From NCBI RefSeq assembly GCF_045223415.1, contig NZ_JBEQZJ010000021.1, forward strand, positions 1 through 64,000: DNA of 64,000 nucleotides, read 5' to 3'. How positions within the stretch are numbered: position 1 is the stretch's first letter; each line of letters opens with the position of its first letter. The notes below the pieces were generated by a model. It had not been told where the DNA came from and searched no databases. It saw only the letters and a list, made by a program, of their open reading frames with translations. Below, piece after piece: positions 34,851 through 44,572 of the stretch. The position numbers and the translations under genes were made by a program. Source of the stretch: Hoskinsella mucinilytica (lineage in GTDB: Bacteria; Bacillota_I; Bacilli_A; Erysipelotrichales; Erysipelotrichaceae).

Positions 34851-37466
34851 ATGAGAAAAATCATGTTGAATGGGGAATGGGAGGTTTGTTTTGAGGATCA
34901 AAAGCTTAAGGTACAAGTACCTGGAGTGTTAGAAAAATATCTGGAAAAAAAAGATATATGCACAAGCTTTCATTATCATAAAGAATTTGAGTTAGAAAAA
35001 GATACGCATAAGTATTATATACTTGGAATGGATGGAATCAGTTGTGCGGCAAAAGTGATATTGAATGGTCAAGAAATCAAAAAAGTAGAAGGAATATGGA
35101 CGCCTCATCATATGGATATCAATGATGTGTTGAAACATGGGAAAAATCATTTAGAAATCATTGTGGAAAAACCAAGTTTTGATAAAGCAGATCCTTATTA
35201 TTATCGTAGTGTTCTTTTTGGTTTTATTCCTGATGTTTTATATCCTTTCAGTGGCATTTATAAAGATATTTATATTATGGAGAAAGCACCACTTCATTTT
35301 GAAGAGCTACAGCTAAATTTTGATTATGATAATGAGATATTGGTTGTAAAGAGTAGGGTGAATCTTGCTGATTGTGTCATCAAAATCCAAATAGGTCAAG
35401 ATCCTATCATGGTATTTCCATATACATCTGAGTTATATATTCCATTGCATGATATTCATGTTTGGAGCTTAAAAGATCCATTCTTATATGAAATAGGTGT
35501 CAGTCTTTGGAAAGAGGATGTGTGCTATGAAACACAACGTAAAACATTAGGCTTTCGTACCATAAAAAAATGTGGAGATAAAATTTTATTAAATGGTGAA
35601 CCGGCTTATTTCAGAGGAATCTTGCATTGGGGATATTATCCTGAGCATCATCAAGTGATTCCTGATATACAAACCGTAAAAAAAGAGCTGTTGGCGATAC
35701 GAGAACAGGGATTCAATGCGGTGAAATTCTGTTTATTCCTGCCACCTCAATATTACTATGATCTTTGTGATGAACTTGGTATTCTTGTATGGCAAGAGCT
35801 TCCATTATGGCTACCATATGATAATGGATATCTCTTTCCACGAATTGCTAAACAATATCCACAAATGATGAATAGTATCGCCCACCATCCTTCGTTGTTT
35901 ATGATAAGTATCGGTTGTGAATTAGACGCAACCATTCCTAAAGAAACTTTAGATGGCTTATATGAGCAGATCACAAAGACCAATACCCAAGCAATTGTTT
36001 GTGACAATTCAGGTAGTGGAGAATGCTATGAGGGAGCGCTACATTCAGAAAGTGATATTTATGATTATCATTTTTACGGAGAAATTCATCATATGCAACA
36101 ACTGATTCATGAATTCAAGCACGCAAGTCGTAAGCCGAAACCATGGTTTTTTGGGGAATTCAATGATATGGATACTTTCCGTAATTTACGTTTTGTAAAA
36201 TCTAAAAGTGATGAAGAGTTATATTGGGCAAGTCCTGATCCTAGTGTGAATCTATTACGATATGTACATGCCAATGCAGTCAGTGATATGCCAATCTATC
36301 ATTATGAAAAGATCGTAAAGGAAAATGATATAGAAAAAGATATGGAACAGCTTATCGTATGTGCAAATCAAAAGGCATATGATGTAAGAAAATATAACCT
36401 AGAAACAACAAGAAGAAATGATGTTATGGGATATAGTATTACTGCAATACGTGATGTTCCTATTACAAGTTGTGGGATTTTCGATGATTTTAATCAAAAG
36501 AAATGGAGCGATGCATCCATGACAGCAATCAATGGGGATGTTGTCATTTCCATGGCTGCGCCATTGAAACGAAAATGGCATCATGGTGCTGATGTGTTTG
36601 AAACCTTAGATGAATATAACTTTTATGAGGATAGCAAACTTACCAATCGGATCTTTGTGTCAAATCATACTGCCCAAAGTGGTAAGGGTTGCTTGAGCAT
36701 TAGCTTAATTGGGGCAGAATATTCTTATCAAAAGGAAGAAATCATTCAGCTATCCGCATATCAAAGTCAAGAAGTTGCGTCATTAGACATATTGCTTCCT
36801 AAGGTGAAGCATGCACTCAGAATGAGCTTAGTTATGAAACTTGAATATGATGCTGAACTTATCAGTAGCAACCATTGGGATATTTGGGTTTATCCAAAGA
36901 AAGATGTTCAAGTACAGCTCTTTGATCCTACCAATTGCTTAGATGGTATTGATGATGTTATGCAGGTAAAAAGGATTCATGAGCTAGATGAAATCAATCA
37001 ACCTGTTTTGGTTACGACCGTATTGACGAACGCTATGATAACACAGCTTCCTAAGCGATGCTCCATCGTATATTTACAAAGCGGTGAGGGTTATTTTCCA
37101 ATTCAAAGAGAGCCGTTTTGGAGAGAATGTGTACGTCTGATTTCACCTAATAGCTTCCTTGATTCTCTTGCCGGCAAAGGCTATGATTCTTTACAATTTG
37201 TATCATTAGCATCAGATGTGAATATTGCTCCTTGTGACATTCTTAAAAAAACAACGGATTATGAGCGGATCATGTCGAGAATAGATAATCGAAGATTTCA
37301 TCGAAGTGAATGTATTTTTCGTTTTAAACAATGTCAGCATTCCATTCTCGTATGTACATTGAACTTTCAAAAATCTTCCGGAACTCAAGCAAGAAGTTTT
37401 GCGGAAAATATTGTTGCACAGAATCTTTTAAAAGCAATGGTGCAAGAACAGGAGAAGCAAATATGA
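34851..37466 (+). CDS. GH2-family glycoside hydrolase
   Basis: An 871-residue GH2 protein with the three usual N-terminal domains: a jelly-roll sugar-binding domain with ILGMDGISCAAKVILNGQEI, an Ig-like domain, and a TIM barrel from LLNGEPAYFRGILHWGYYPE. The nucleophile is probably Glu in WFFGEFND. At the acid/base site the usual Asn-Glu reads Cys-Glu (ISIGCELD). Family activities include beta-galactosidase, beta-glucuronidase and beta-mannosidase; none can be chosen. ATG 34851 follows GGAG and the previous stop by 1 base. It has no signal peptide. Confidence 0.85.
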   Translation: MRKIMLNGEWEVCFEDQKLKVQVPGVLEKYLEKKDICTSFHYHKEFELEKDTHKYYILGMDGISCAAKVILNGQEIKKVEGIWTPHHMDINDVLKHGKNHLEIIVEKPSFDKADPYYYRSVLFGFIPDVLYPFSGIYKDIYIMEKAPLHFEELQLNFDYDNEILVVKSRVNLADCVIKIQIGQDPIMVFPYTSELYIPLHDIHVWSLKDPFLYEIGVSLWKEDVCYETQRKTLGFRTIKKCGDKILLNGEPAYFRGILHWGYYPEHHQVIPDIQTVKKELLAIREQGFNAVKFCLFLPPQYYYDLCDELGILVWQELPLWLPYDNGYLFPRIAKQYPQMMNSIAHHPSLFMISIGCELDATIPKETLDGLYEQITKTNTQAIVCDNSGSGECYEGALHSESDIYDYHFYGEIHHMQQLIHEFKHASRKPKPWFFGEFNDMDTFRNLRFVKSKSDEELYWASPDPSVNLLRYVHANAVSDMPIYHYEKIVKENDIEKDMEQLIVCANQKAYDVRKYNLETTRRNDVMGYSITAIRDVPITSCGIFDDFNQKKWSDASMTAINGDVVISMAAPLKRKWHHGADVFETLDEYNFYEDSKLTNRIFVSNHTAQSGKGCLSISLIGAEYSYQKEEIIQLSAYQSQEVASLDILLPKVKHALRMSLVMKLEYDAELISSNHWDIWVYPKKDVQVQLFDPTNCLDGIDDVMQVKRIHELDEINQPVLVTTVLTNAMITQLPKRCSIVYLQSGEGYFPIQREPFWRECVRLISPNSFLDSLAGKGYDSLQFVSLASDVNIAPCDILKKTTDYERIMSRIDNRRFHRSECIFRFKQCQHSILVCTLNFQKSSGTQARSFAENIVAQNLLKAMVQEQEKQI

Positions 37467-39583
37467 TAATGACAAAAGAAAGCTTTTGTAAAGAAGAACT
37501 CAAACAACAAGAAGGAGCATATACCATAGGAAATGGATATATGCATATCAGAGGATCACTTGACTTTGATCTTCCCTTTGCGCCTCAAAACGATACCTTT
37601 TGGCGGTTACCTGCAAATGTAACCATTGAAGAAGCGGCGCACCCATATTCAAAATGGGGCGTTTATATACCCGGAATTGTTGGCAAACATCCACTATTGA
37701 ATGAAGAAATGGTCAATTTACCTTATTTATGTGGTATATCACTTTCGATAAATGGGATGGCTTACAGCTTTAGTGAAGAAACGATAACTGAATTTAAGCA
37801 GATATTTCATATGGATACTTCTAGTTATGAATATGAATTTACCATTCAACATGAATCAGGTGATATTCACCTTCATGTTACACGTTGTTGTGATTGGAAT
37901 GATCCTCATGCGATGATTCAGAATATCACGATCAAGGCGGATCCGTCTATACGATTGAAAGTTTCTTGTTTTATTGATATGGATGTTACTACAAATGGCT
38001 ATCATCATTTGATGCATCGTCAATCAAATGTCCATGATAATACGATGGAAGTGATGGTAACAACTGATTTACAAAATGTGGTAGCAATAGCACAACAACT
38101 TCATACCAATGCAAGAGTGGTAGGAAACATACAAAAGGAACAACGAATCGCAATCATAGTAGAAGGTAATCGTGAATTAAACATAGAAAGAGTAAGTAGT
38201 GTATGGACCAGTCTAGATGATGAACATCCTGATATCATTGCACGGAAGCATTTAAACACCATTGCAACATATCCATATTCTCTTGATGCTCACTTGAATC
38301 TTTTGCAAAAACAATGGAAGCTTCATCGAGTGGTCATTGAAGGTGATGATCAAGCACAACTTGCAATGGATTTTTCGCTGTATCACTTGATGCGTAGCAA
38401 GTCCATATATGATACGGTGGCCATAGATGCTAAGGGAGCTGCGGGAGAAGCTTATTTTGGACATTATTTTTGGGATACGGAAATCTATCTTTTACCCTTC
38501 TTCTTATATACAGAGCCCAAAAAGGCAAAGGATCTTTTGATGTTTCGTGTACATACCTTACATTCGGCGATGGAAAATGCAAAGGCTTATGGTTATCAAG
38601 GAGCAAAATATCCATGGGAATCCAGTATTAGTGGGAAGGAACAATGCCCTAATTGGCAATATAAAGATCATGAAATTCATGTATCCTTTGATATCGTTTA
38701 TGCTATGCAAGAATATTATGCCATTACACAAGATGAAGAAACTTGTAAAACATCCTTTTTTCCTGTCGTAGAACAGGTCGCAAAATTTGCTTTATCTCGC
38801 TGTTATCAAGACGTAGATGGAAGTGTTCACTACCATGGTGTCATGGGGCCGGATGAATATATCATGTTTTGTCATGACAACTATTATACCAATTATATGG
38901 CTGCCTATAGCATGCAAGTATATTTGGATTGGTGTCATGCGTTTGATAAGCCTTGTGAGGATAAACGGTATCAATATGTAATAGAGCATATCCATTTACC
39001 ACAAAAAAAGGGTATCTTCCAACAATGTGAAGACTTTGATACCTTTGAAGATATCGATTTTGATAAAGTGTGGAAAGATCGTTCTAAACCCTTTGGTGCA
39101 CAAATATCCCAAGAACATAACTATCGTTGTAAGGCCTTAAAACAAGCAGATACCTTAGCGTTATTTTACTTGTTTGATGGGTTTGATCAAACAAAGCTGA
39201 AAGCGAATATGGACTATTATCTACCGATAACAACACATGATTCCTCTCTTAGCTATGTCATCCATGCCATTTTATTCACTCGAATACATGAGATAGATAA
39301 AGCTTATGCTATGTTTGAAAAAGCGTGTGCGATTGATTTTTCAAATATGGGGGCGAGTGAAGGAATTCATATCGCAAATGCCGGTGGACTATGGCAAGCT
39401 GTCATTTTCGGTTTTGCGGGTTTACAAAACCTTATGTGGCATCGTGATATCAGTGTAAAACCAAAATTACCTAAACATTGGAAAAGCATTCAATTTCAAC
39501 TTGTCATCAAGGAACAAGTCTATGAAATTAAGGTAACAAAAGAACAGGTTCATATAACTAGGAAGGAGCATTCTTATGCTTAG
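37463..39583 (+). CDS. GH65-family glycoside phosphorylase/hydrolase
   Basis: About 706 residues from ATG 37463, which overlaps the GH2 stop as ATGA; a longer frame from 37331 lies inside the GH2 gene and is unlikely. GH65 marks: GEAYFGHYFWDTEIYLLPF, then GAKYPWESS (about residues 385-393 in the shorter form) and the catalytic-acid motif VMGPDEY. GH65 enzymes split alpha-glucosides, mostly with phosphate, giving beta-glucose-1-phosphate. The beta-phosphoglucomutase gene downstream fits phosphorolysis exactly. It has no signal peptide. Confidence 0.9.
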   Translation: MIMTKESFCKEELKQQEGAYTIGNGYMHIRGSLDFDLPFAPQNDTFWRLPANVTIEEAAHPYSKWGVYIPGIVGKHPLLNEEMVNLPYLCGISLSINGMAYSFSEETITEFKQIFHMDTSSYEYEFTIQHESGDIHLHVTRCCDWNDPHAMIQNITIKADPSIRLKVSCFIDMDVTTNGYHHLMHRQSNVHDNTMEVMVTTDLQNVVAIAQQLHTNARVVGNIQKEQRIAIIVEGNRELNIERVSSVWTSLDDEHPDIIARKHLNTIATYPYSLDAHLNLLQKQWKLHRVVIEGDDQAQLAMDFSLYHLMRSKSIYDTVAIDAKGAAGEAYFGHYFWDTEIYLLPFFLYTEPKKAKDLLMFRVHTLHSAMENAKAYGYQGAKYPWESSISGKEQCPNWQYKDHEIHVSFDIVYAMQEYYAITQDEETCKTSFFPVVEQVAKFALSRCYQDVDGSVHYHGVMGPDEYIMFCHDNYYTNYMAAYSMQVYLDWCHAFDKPCEDKRYQYVIEHIHLPQKKGIFQQCEDFDTFEDIDFDKVWKDRSKPFGAQISQEHNYRCKALKQADTLALFYLFDGFDQTKLKANMDYYLPITTHDSSLSYVIHAILFTRIHEIDKAYAMFEKACAIDFSNMGASEGIHIANAGGLWQAVIFGFAGLQNLMWHRDISVKPKLPKHWKSIQFQLVIKEQVYEIKVTKEQVHITRKEHSYA

Positions 39584-40619
39584 TCAAAAAAGAAAGCGAG
39601 TCACTCGCTCCATAAGTGCAGAAAATCCTACTGGCGCCAAAAATGAAGGAGCAAAAGCAATCCATGGACCAGGTGAAGCGTGTGCCAAACGATTGGGGCC
39701 GGGATGGAAAATCAGCCCTTGTTTGAAAATTGCCGGGAAACAGACGGTTGAGATTGCGAATATCGATGGACCCGGTGTTATCAAAAGTATTTGGATGACA
39801 CATTCTCATATAGCACGCTTTTTGATCATTCGAATGTATTGGGAGCGAGAAGATATTCCTGCAGTAGAAGTGCCACTGGGAGATTTCTTTGCGAATGCCT
39901 GGGGCAAATATTATCAAAATGCATCTTTGATGATGCAAGTGAATCCTGGATATGGTTTATGCAGTTATTTTGCGATGCCCTTTTATGAACATTGTAAGAT
40001 CACCATTGAAAACTTACAAGAGGAAGAGGTTACCTTCTTTTATCAAATAAATTATGAATGTGGAGAACTAGAAGAAGATCAATACTATTTTCATGCATAT
40101 TATCATCGCTCGCATCCCTTGGAATATAAAAAGACACATATGCTATTGCCTAAGATATCAGGTAGCGGACATTATGTAGGAACAAGCATGTTTTGGCAAC
40201 TCAACAGCAATCAATGGTGGGGAGAAGGTGAAATCAAATTTTATATCGATGGTGATAGTTACCCTAGCATTTGCGGAACTGGCACGGAGGATTACTTTTT
40301 AGGTGCATGGAACTTTGAACATCCTGATACAAGAAGATATGAAAATTTTACCTCTCCTTATGCGGGAATTCATGTGTTTGAACCTGATGGTGTATATCAA
40401 GCAAATACAAGATTTCAACTATATCGTTGGCATGTACAAGATCCTATTCGATTTGATCAAGATCTATGGGTAGAGATTCAAGCACTTGGTTGGCGAAATG
40501 GTTTTAAAGAATATCTTCCATTACAGGATGATATTGCCAGTGTAACCTATTGGTATCAAGCAGAAGCAAAAGGTACCTTACGTTTAGAGGATGATCAGGA
40601 AAGGCTGGAAATCGTATGA
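39576..40619 (+). CDS. GH172 (DUF2961) furanosidase-like enzyme
   Basis: A 347-residue DUF2961 protein. Visible are the front SISAENPTGAKNEGAKAIHG (residues about 12-30), DGPGVIKSIWMT and the diagnostic GTGTEDYFLGAWNF near residues 230-245. DUF2961 is now family GH172, with known members acting on alpha-D-fructofuranosides, difructose anhydride I and D-arabinofuranosides. AAGGAG lies 7 bases before the ATG, and the gene overlaps the GH65 stop by 8 bases. It has no signal peptide. With GH127 it makes the operon rich in furanosidase families. Confidence 0.85.
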   Translation: MLSQKRKRVTRSISAENPTGAKNEGAKAIHGPGEACAKRLGPGWKISPCLKIAGKQTVEIANIDGPGVIKSIWMTHSHIARFLIIRMYWEREDIPAVEVPLGDFFANAWGKYYQNASLMMQVNPGYGLCSYFAMPFYEHCKITIENLQEEEVTFFYQINYECGELEEDQYYFHAYYHRSHPLEYKKTHMLLPKISGSGHYVGTSMFWQLNSNQWWGEGEIKFYIDGDSYPSICGTGTEDYFLGAWNFEHPDTRRYENFTSPYAGIHVFEPDGVYQANTRFQLYRWHVQDPIRFDQDLWVEIQALGWRNGFKEYLPLQDDIASVTYWYQAEAKGTLRLEDDQERLEIV

Positions 40620-41128
40620 TGCATAAAATGAGTTTTAAAAATGAAAAAATATTTGTGTTAAGCATCGATTTATTGATACTTACCGTTTTTCTCAGTATCA
40701 CATATGTATTATTTGAATATCCTCATGTCTTTCCTTATTTCAAGGAACTGGAAACAGCTAAAGAAATCATCGATCCACAAAAATATATGGTCGCAATGGA
40801 TGCCCTAAATCAAAAATTCGATTATGTCGTATTTGAGGTTGCGCTGGCTTATTTCTTATATGAATCGCTGTCTTTGATCTTATTCAGACAAACTGTTGGA
40901 AGAAGGTTATTTCATCAAAAGGTATATTTAGATTTTGATTCTAAGTATGATGTATTGTTACGTATAGCAATTCTTCCGGTACGAACATTGGTTAAGATCC
41001 TCAGTGTGTTATGGGTTCTTCCAGTCATCATCATCGGTGCTTTGTTTCTACTTGGAAAAAAAGACAGAACCTTATTGGATACCATATTCTTAACAGAAAC
41101 AAGAAGAGAGGTGAAGGAACATGGATGA
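40616..41128 (+). CDS. RDD-family membrane protein
   Basis: A 170-residue protein with three to four membrane segments (LSIDLLILTVFLSITYVLF, FEVALAYFLYESLSLILF and LVKILSVLWVLPVIIIGALF). RDD-domain marks are RQTVGRRLFHQKVY and DRTLLDTIFLTET. The function in the glycan operon is unknown; RDD proteins are often ion or solute-related membrane proteins. It overlaps both neighbours by a few bases, so it is translationally coupled. Confidence 0.75.
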   Translation: MMHKMSFKNEKIFVLSIDLLILTVFLSITYVLFEYPHVFPYFKELETAKEIIDPQKYMVAMDALNQKFDYVVFEVALAYFLYESLSLILFRQTVGRRLFHQKVYLDFDSKYDVLLRIAILPVRTLVKILSVLWVLPVIIIGALFLLGKKDRTLLDTIFLTETRREVKEHG

Positions 41129-41789
41129 ATGGAAGCTTGCTGTATTTGATTTGGATGGAGTATTAACGGATACCGCAAACTATCATTTTCTAGCATGGAA
41201 ACAGACAATGGAGATGCGGGGAATACCAGTAGATGATGAAGTTAATGAACTTGTGAAGGGAATCAGTAGGGCAGATAGTTTATCTCTCATCTTAAAGCGT
41301 GCTCATATCCCCTTACAACATGAGGTATTTGAAGAGCTGCTTATCAAAAAGAATGAAACGTATCAAACAATGATCAAACAGCTTACGCAAAAAGATGTTT
41401 TGCCAGGCATCCTTGATTTTCTCGAAGAATTAAGAAAACAGGAGATTTGCTGCGTGGTAGCAAGTGCATCTAAAAGTGCTGAGATGATACTACAACAATT
41501 AGGAATACGCTCTTATTTCAAGGGAGTGGTAGATCCTGCAAGTATAAACAAAGGTAAACCTGCTCCCGATATCTTCATAAGGGCATGTGAAATGGTACAG
41601 ATACCGATAAAAAATGCAATCGGCTTTGAAGATGCAAGAGCTGGTATACAAGCGATACGCCAAGCAGGAATGAAGGCTGTAGGCATCGGACAAGCTTATC
41701 TGAAAGAAGAACATCCGGATTGTTATTATCCATCCACTGCTTGTTTGCATATGGAGGATATCATACATACGATAAGGGAGGGACAATGA
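41121..41789 (+). CDS. pgmB: Beta-phosphoglucomutase
   Basis: A 222-residue HAD phosphatase-fold mutase. FDLDGVLTDTANYHFLAWK (residues about 9-27) gives the nucleophile Asp and the general acid/base Asp two residues on; VASASKS and FEDARAGIQAI give the later HAD motifs. It turns beta-glucose-1-phosphate into glucose-6-phosphate and so completes the GH65 phosphorolysis step. It overlaps the RDD gene by 8 bases and the next gene by 4. Confidence 0.9.
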   Translation: MDEWKLAVFDLDGVLTDTANYHFLAWKQTMEMRGIPVDDEVNELVKGISRADSLSLILKRAHIPLQHEVFEELLIKKNETYQTMIKQLTQKDVLPGILDFLEELRKQEICCVVASASKSAEMILQQLGIRSYFKGVVDPASINKGKPAPDIFIRACEMVQIPIKNAIGFEDARAGIQAIRQAGMKAVGIGQAYLKEEHPDCYYPSTACLHMEDIIHTIREGQ

Positions 41790-42145
41790 TGATATTGATA
41801 TTTGTGATTCTATTTCTACCAGCAATCTTATCCCTAGTACTTTATTTTTATATCAATCGTGATATACAACGCTATCGAAGGATTCCCGGCTTTTCATCAT
41901 CATGTTTTCAAATACCCGAACAAGAGCTAAGGGAAGGGTTTGGTAAACCTGTCATGATGGATATCGTGAAATTGTCCTTATTTGCGTCAATTTTCTTATT
42001 TCTATTCCTTTTATATACGAATATATTTTTGTTTTTGATTGAAATCGTGATATTGATCTTACTTGGAAGCTATTTTCAAAATCGAGCAAATGAACGTTTG
42101 AATGAGCTGTGTGAGAGATATCATGTAGAAAGAGGTATGACATGA
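41786..42145 (+). CDS. Small membrane protein of unknown function
   Basis: A 119-residue protein with an N-terminal membrane segment (ILIFVILFLPAILSLVLYFY) and a second hydrophobic region of about 40 residues (about 58-97) that could span the membrane twice. I do not recognise a family. ATG 41786 overlaps the pgmB stop as ATGA and the GH35 start overlaps its own stop, so it is embedded in the operon. With the RDD gene it may belong to an unseen membrane function of the pathway. Confidence 0.65.
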   Translation: MMILIFVILFLPAILSLVLYFYINRDIQRYRRIPGFSSSCFQIPEQELREGFGKPVMMDIVKLSLFASIFLFLFLLYTNIFLFLIEIVILILLGSYFQNRANERLNELCERYHVERGMT

Positions 42146-44178
42146 TAACAATACAACCCGATCACATCATGAAAGATGGTGTCCAACAACCATTATTTTC
42201 TAGTGAACTTCATTATTTTAGAATACCGAAAAAGAATTGGGAAGCGCTCATAGATGCTACATTGGAAATGGGAAATCATTGCATCGCCTTTTATGTTCCT
42301 TGGTATGTTCATGAAGTGGAAGATGGTGTTTTCGATTTTGATGGAAGCTATGGAGAAGAATGTGATCTAATAAGTTGGTTAGAACTTTTACATAAAAAAA
42401 AGGTTGAAGTTATACTTAGACCAGGTCCTTATATTTATGCAGAAATGAAAAATTTAGGTTTACCGCAATGGCTAATAGAAAAACACCCAGAGGCAAGGAT
42501 CATGGAGTATCGCAATCATGAGCTAGTATATCTTCCTCATGGCTTTGCGTTCGCACATAATAATCCACTGTTTCTTCATTATGTGAAAAGGTGGTTGAAG
42601 AAGGTTATTGAAGTATGCCGTCCTTACATAGGCAAACAACAAATGATTTCTATGATTCAGTTATGTAATGAAATTCCCGGTGTAGATATTGATGACATGA
42701 ATCCAATGACCTTACAACTACAGAATAAAGAGAGTCCATTTTTCCAGTTCTATGAAAAACGATATCAAACCATCGCTTGTTTTAATGAAACCTATCATAC
42801 CACCTATCAAAGCTTTCAAGAAATCAGACCATGGGAAATGAAAAAGGAAGCTCTTCGTTATCAAAAGGATCATCTTGCTTATTATTATGAGGATTATTAT
42901 GTTCGCTATTTCCAAACCTTAAAACAAATTTACGAAGAAGCGGGGATCAAAGATGTAACCTATCTTCATAATGCCTATAATCCAAGGGCAATCAGTTTAC
43001 ATTTGGGAATTAAAAAACAATTACCTGATTTATATTATGGCATTGATAACTATTTTTCATTACGTAGTATATTTGATGAACGCAGTGCAGCTTATTATTG
43101 TGAATTTGCGCCAGGTTTTGCGAAGGCTGCATTTCATCATGCTCCTTTTGTTTTGGAACATGAATCAGGTTATTGGTTAGATACACCTAAGGTTTATGGC
43201 AAAGATTTGTATCTATTTACGATTTGGTCATTTTTAGGTGGGTTCAAAGGATGTAACCTATATTTAGGGCATGAGGGCATGAATAAGCCTAAAATGGGAA
43301 TGCTAGCGACAACTCATGAATGGCAGGCTCCTATTCGTATGGATGGATCAAAAAAGAAAAGCTTTTATGACCTAAAAGCTGCGTATACATGTATTGAACA
43401 GGATGATATGATCCAACTTGGAGAAACCTGTTATGATATAGCCTATTCCTTTCCATTTCGAAGTGGTCTGATTTGGGAAAAAGTTAGTGAACAAAGTGAA
43501 CAAATGTTTTATTATCTTTATAAGTGTTGTCTTCATCCAAGGATCATTGACTTTGATCATGAAGGTTGTACACAGGATACTTTATTGTATTTAAGTGATT
43601 CTTGTATGGAAGAACAGGTACAGGAGAACTTACTTCAATATGTGGCAAATGGGAATACTTTGATCCTATGTGGAGAACTTCCAAAACGCAATCAAAGGTT
43701 ACAGCCATGTAGTAAATTGATGGAAGAGTTGAACATACAAGAGGAGCACCATGAAGAATATGATTGTTGGGGACAGAAGATTCGATTAAAGACAAGTGGT
43801 GAGGAAATTTTACAGGATGCTTATTCGATTGCGGACTTTAAAGTTGGTCGAGAGCATCAGATTCTTGCGGATTGTGAGAATGGAACATCAGCATTGGTAA
43901 AAATTCCTTATGGAAAAGGATGTTGTTATTTATTATCAGGAGCAATCCGTTATCAGATGAAGTCACAGACACATTTAATGGATGTCATCTTGAAAGATAT
44001 GGGAAAATCAAAACAATATGAAAGTGATGCTTTTCGTGTCATAAGTAAGAAATACCAAGGACGAACAAAGACCTATGTGTTGAATCCACATCCTTTTGAA
44101 ATGGAGGAAACCATCCTATTACATGGAAGGAAATTACAAATGAAGTTGTCTGCTTATGAATATAAGGTGATACTATGA
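42142..44178 (+). CDS. GH35-like beta-galactosidase
   Basis: A 678-residue protein. The N-terminal barrel shows SSELHYFRIPKKNWEALI, NHCIAFYVPWYVHE and VILRPGPYIYAE, which are GH35 hallmarks, and acid/base Glu in QLCNEIPG (family usual VENEYG). The nucleophile is probably Glu in FVLEHESGYW. The C-terminal part has a glutamine amidotransferase-like region (LLYLSDSCMEEQVQENLLQY), as in several GH35/GH42-like enzymes. It has no signal peptide. Inferred to remove beta-galactose from the imported glycan. Confidence 0.8.
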   Translation: MITIQPDHIMKDGVQQPLFSSELHYFRIPKKNWEALIDATLEMGNHCIAFYVPWYVHEVEDGVFDFDGSYGEECDLISWLELLHKKKVEVILRPGPYIYAEMKNLGLPQWLIEKHPEARIMEYRNHELVYLPHGFAFAHNNPLFLHYVKRWLKKVIEVCRPYIGKQQMISMIQLCNEIPGVDIDDMNPMTLQLQNKESPFFQFYEKRYQTIACFNETYHTTYQSFQEIRPWEMKKEALRYQKDHLAYYYEDYYVRYFQTLKQIYEEAGIKDVTYLHNAYNPRAISLHLGIKKQLPDLYYGIDNYFSLRSIFDERSAAYYCEFAPGFAKAAFHHAPFVLEHESGYWLDTPKVYGKDLYLFTIWSFLGGFKGCNLYLGHEGMNKPKMGMLATTHEWQAPIRMDGSKKKSFYDLKAAYTCIEQDDMIQLGETCYDIAYSFPFRSGLIWEKVSEQSEQMFYYLYKCCLHPRIIDFDHEGCTQDTLLYLSDSCMEEQVQENLLQYVANGNTLILCGELPKRNQRLQPCSKLMEELNIQEEHHEEYDCWGQKIRLKTSGEEILQDAYSIADFKVGREHQILADCENGTSALVKIPYGKGCCYLLSGAIRYQMKSQTHLMDVILKDMGKSKQYESDAFRVISKKYQGRTKTYVLNPHPFEMEETILLHGRKLQMKLSAYEYKVIL

Positions 44179-44567
44179 AAAAGAATGGAATATTACATAG
44201 TGAGATCTCTTGTGTCATCTCAAAAATGGGACATTATGATGAAATAGCAATCGCAGATTGTGGATTGCCGATCCCCGATGGTGTAAAGCGAATTGATCTG
44301 GCATTGGCATATCAAAAACCTGGTTTCCTTGAAACTCTGGATGTCTTTCTTCAAGATTTTCATTATGAGTATGTGATATTAGCCGAAGAAATCAAAGAAA
44401 ATGGTGAATTTCTACAGGCGATTGAAACAAGAATTGGTAAAGAAAATATCAAATATGTATCACATGATGCATTGAAAAAAGAGACAGCTTCCTGTAAGGC
44501 AGTCATACGAACCGGGGAAATCATACCTTATGCCAATATGATTTTAGTTTCCGGGGTCATCTTTTAG
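44175..44567 (+). CDS. rbsD: RbsD-type sugar pyranase/mutarotase
   Basis: A 130-residue RbsD/FucU fold protein with the marks KMGHYDEIAIADCGLPIPDGVKR near residues 17-40 and YANMILVSGV at the end. RbsD converts beta-pyranose to the furanose form of ribose before phosphorylation; relatives act on other sugars. No ribose transporter is adjacent, so it probably serves a sugar from this glycan, perhaps arabinose or fructose released in the furanose form. It overlaps the GH35 stop by 4 bases. Confidence 0.85.
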   Translation: MKKNGILHSEISCVISKMGHYDEIAIADCGLPIPDGVKRIDLALAYQKPGFLETLDVFLQDFHYEYVILAEEIKENGEFLQAIETRIGKENIKYVSHDALKKETASCKAVIRTGEIIPYANMILVSGVIF

Positions 44568-44572
44568 GGTGT

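Noticed and set aside
37331..37462. A longer start for the GH65 gene
   Set aside because: It lies inside the GH2 gene; ATG 37463 gives the normal ATGA overlap and the family-typical start.
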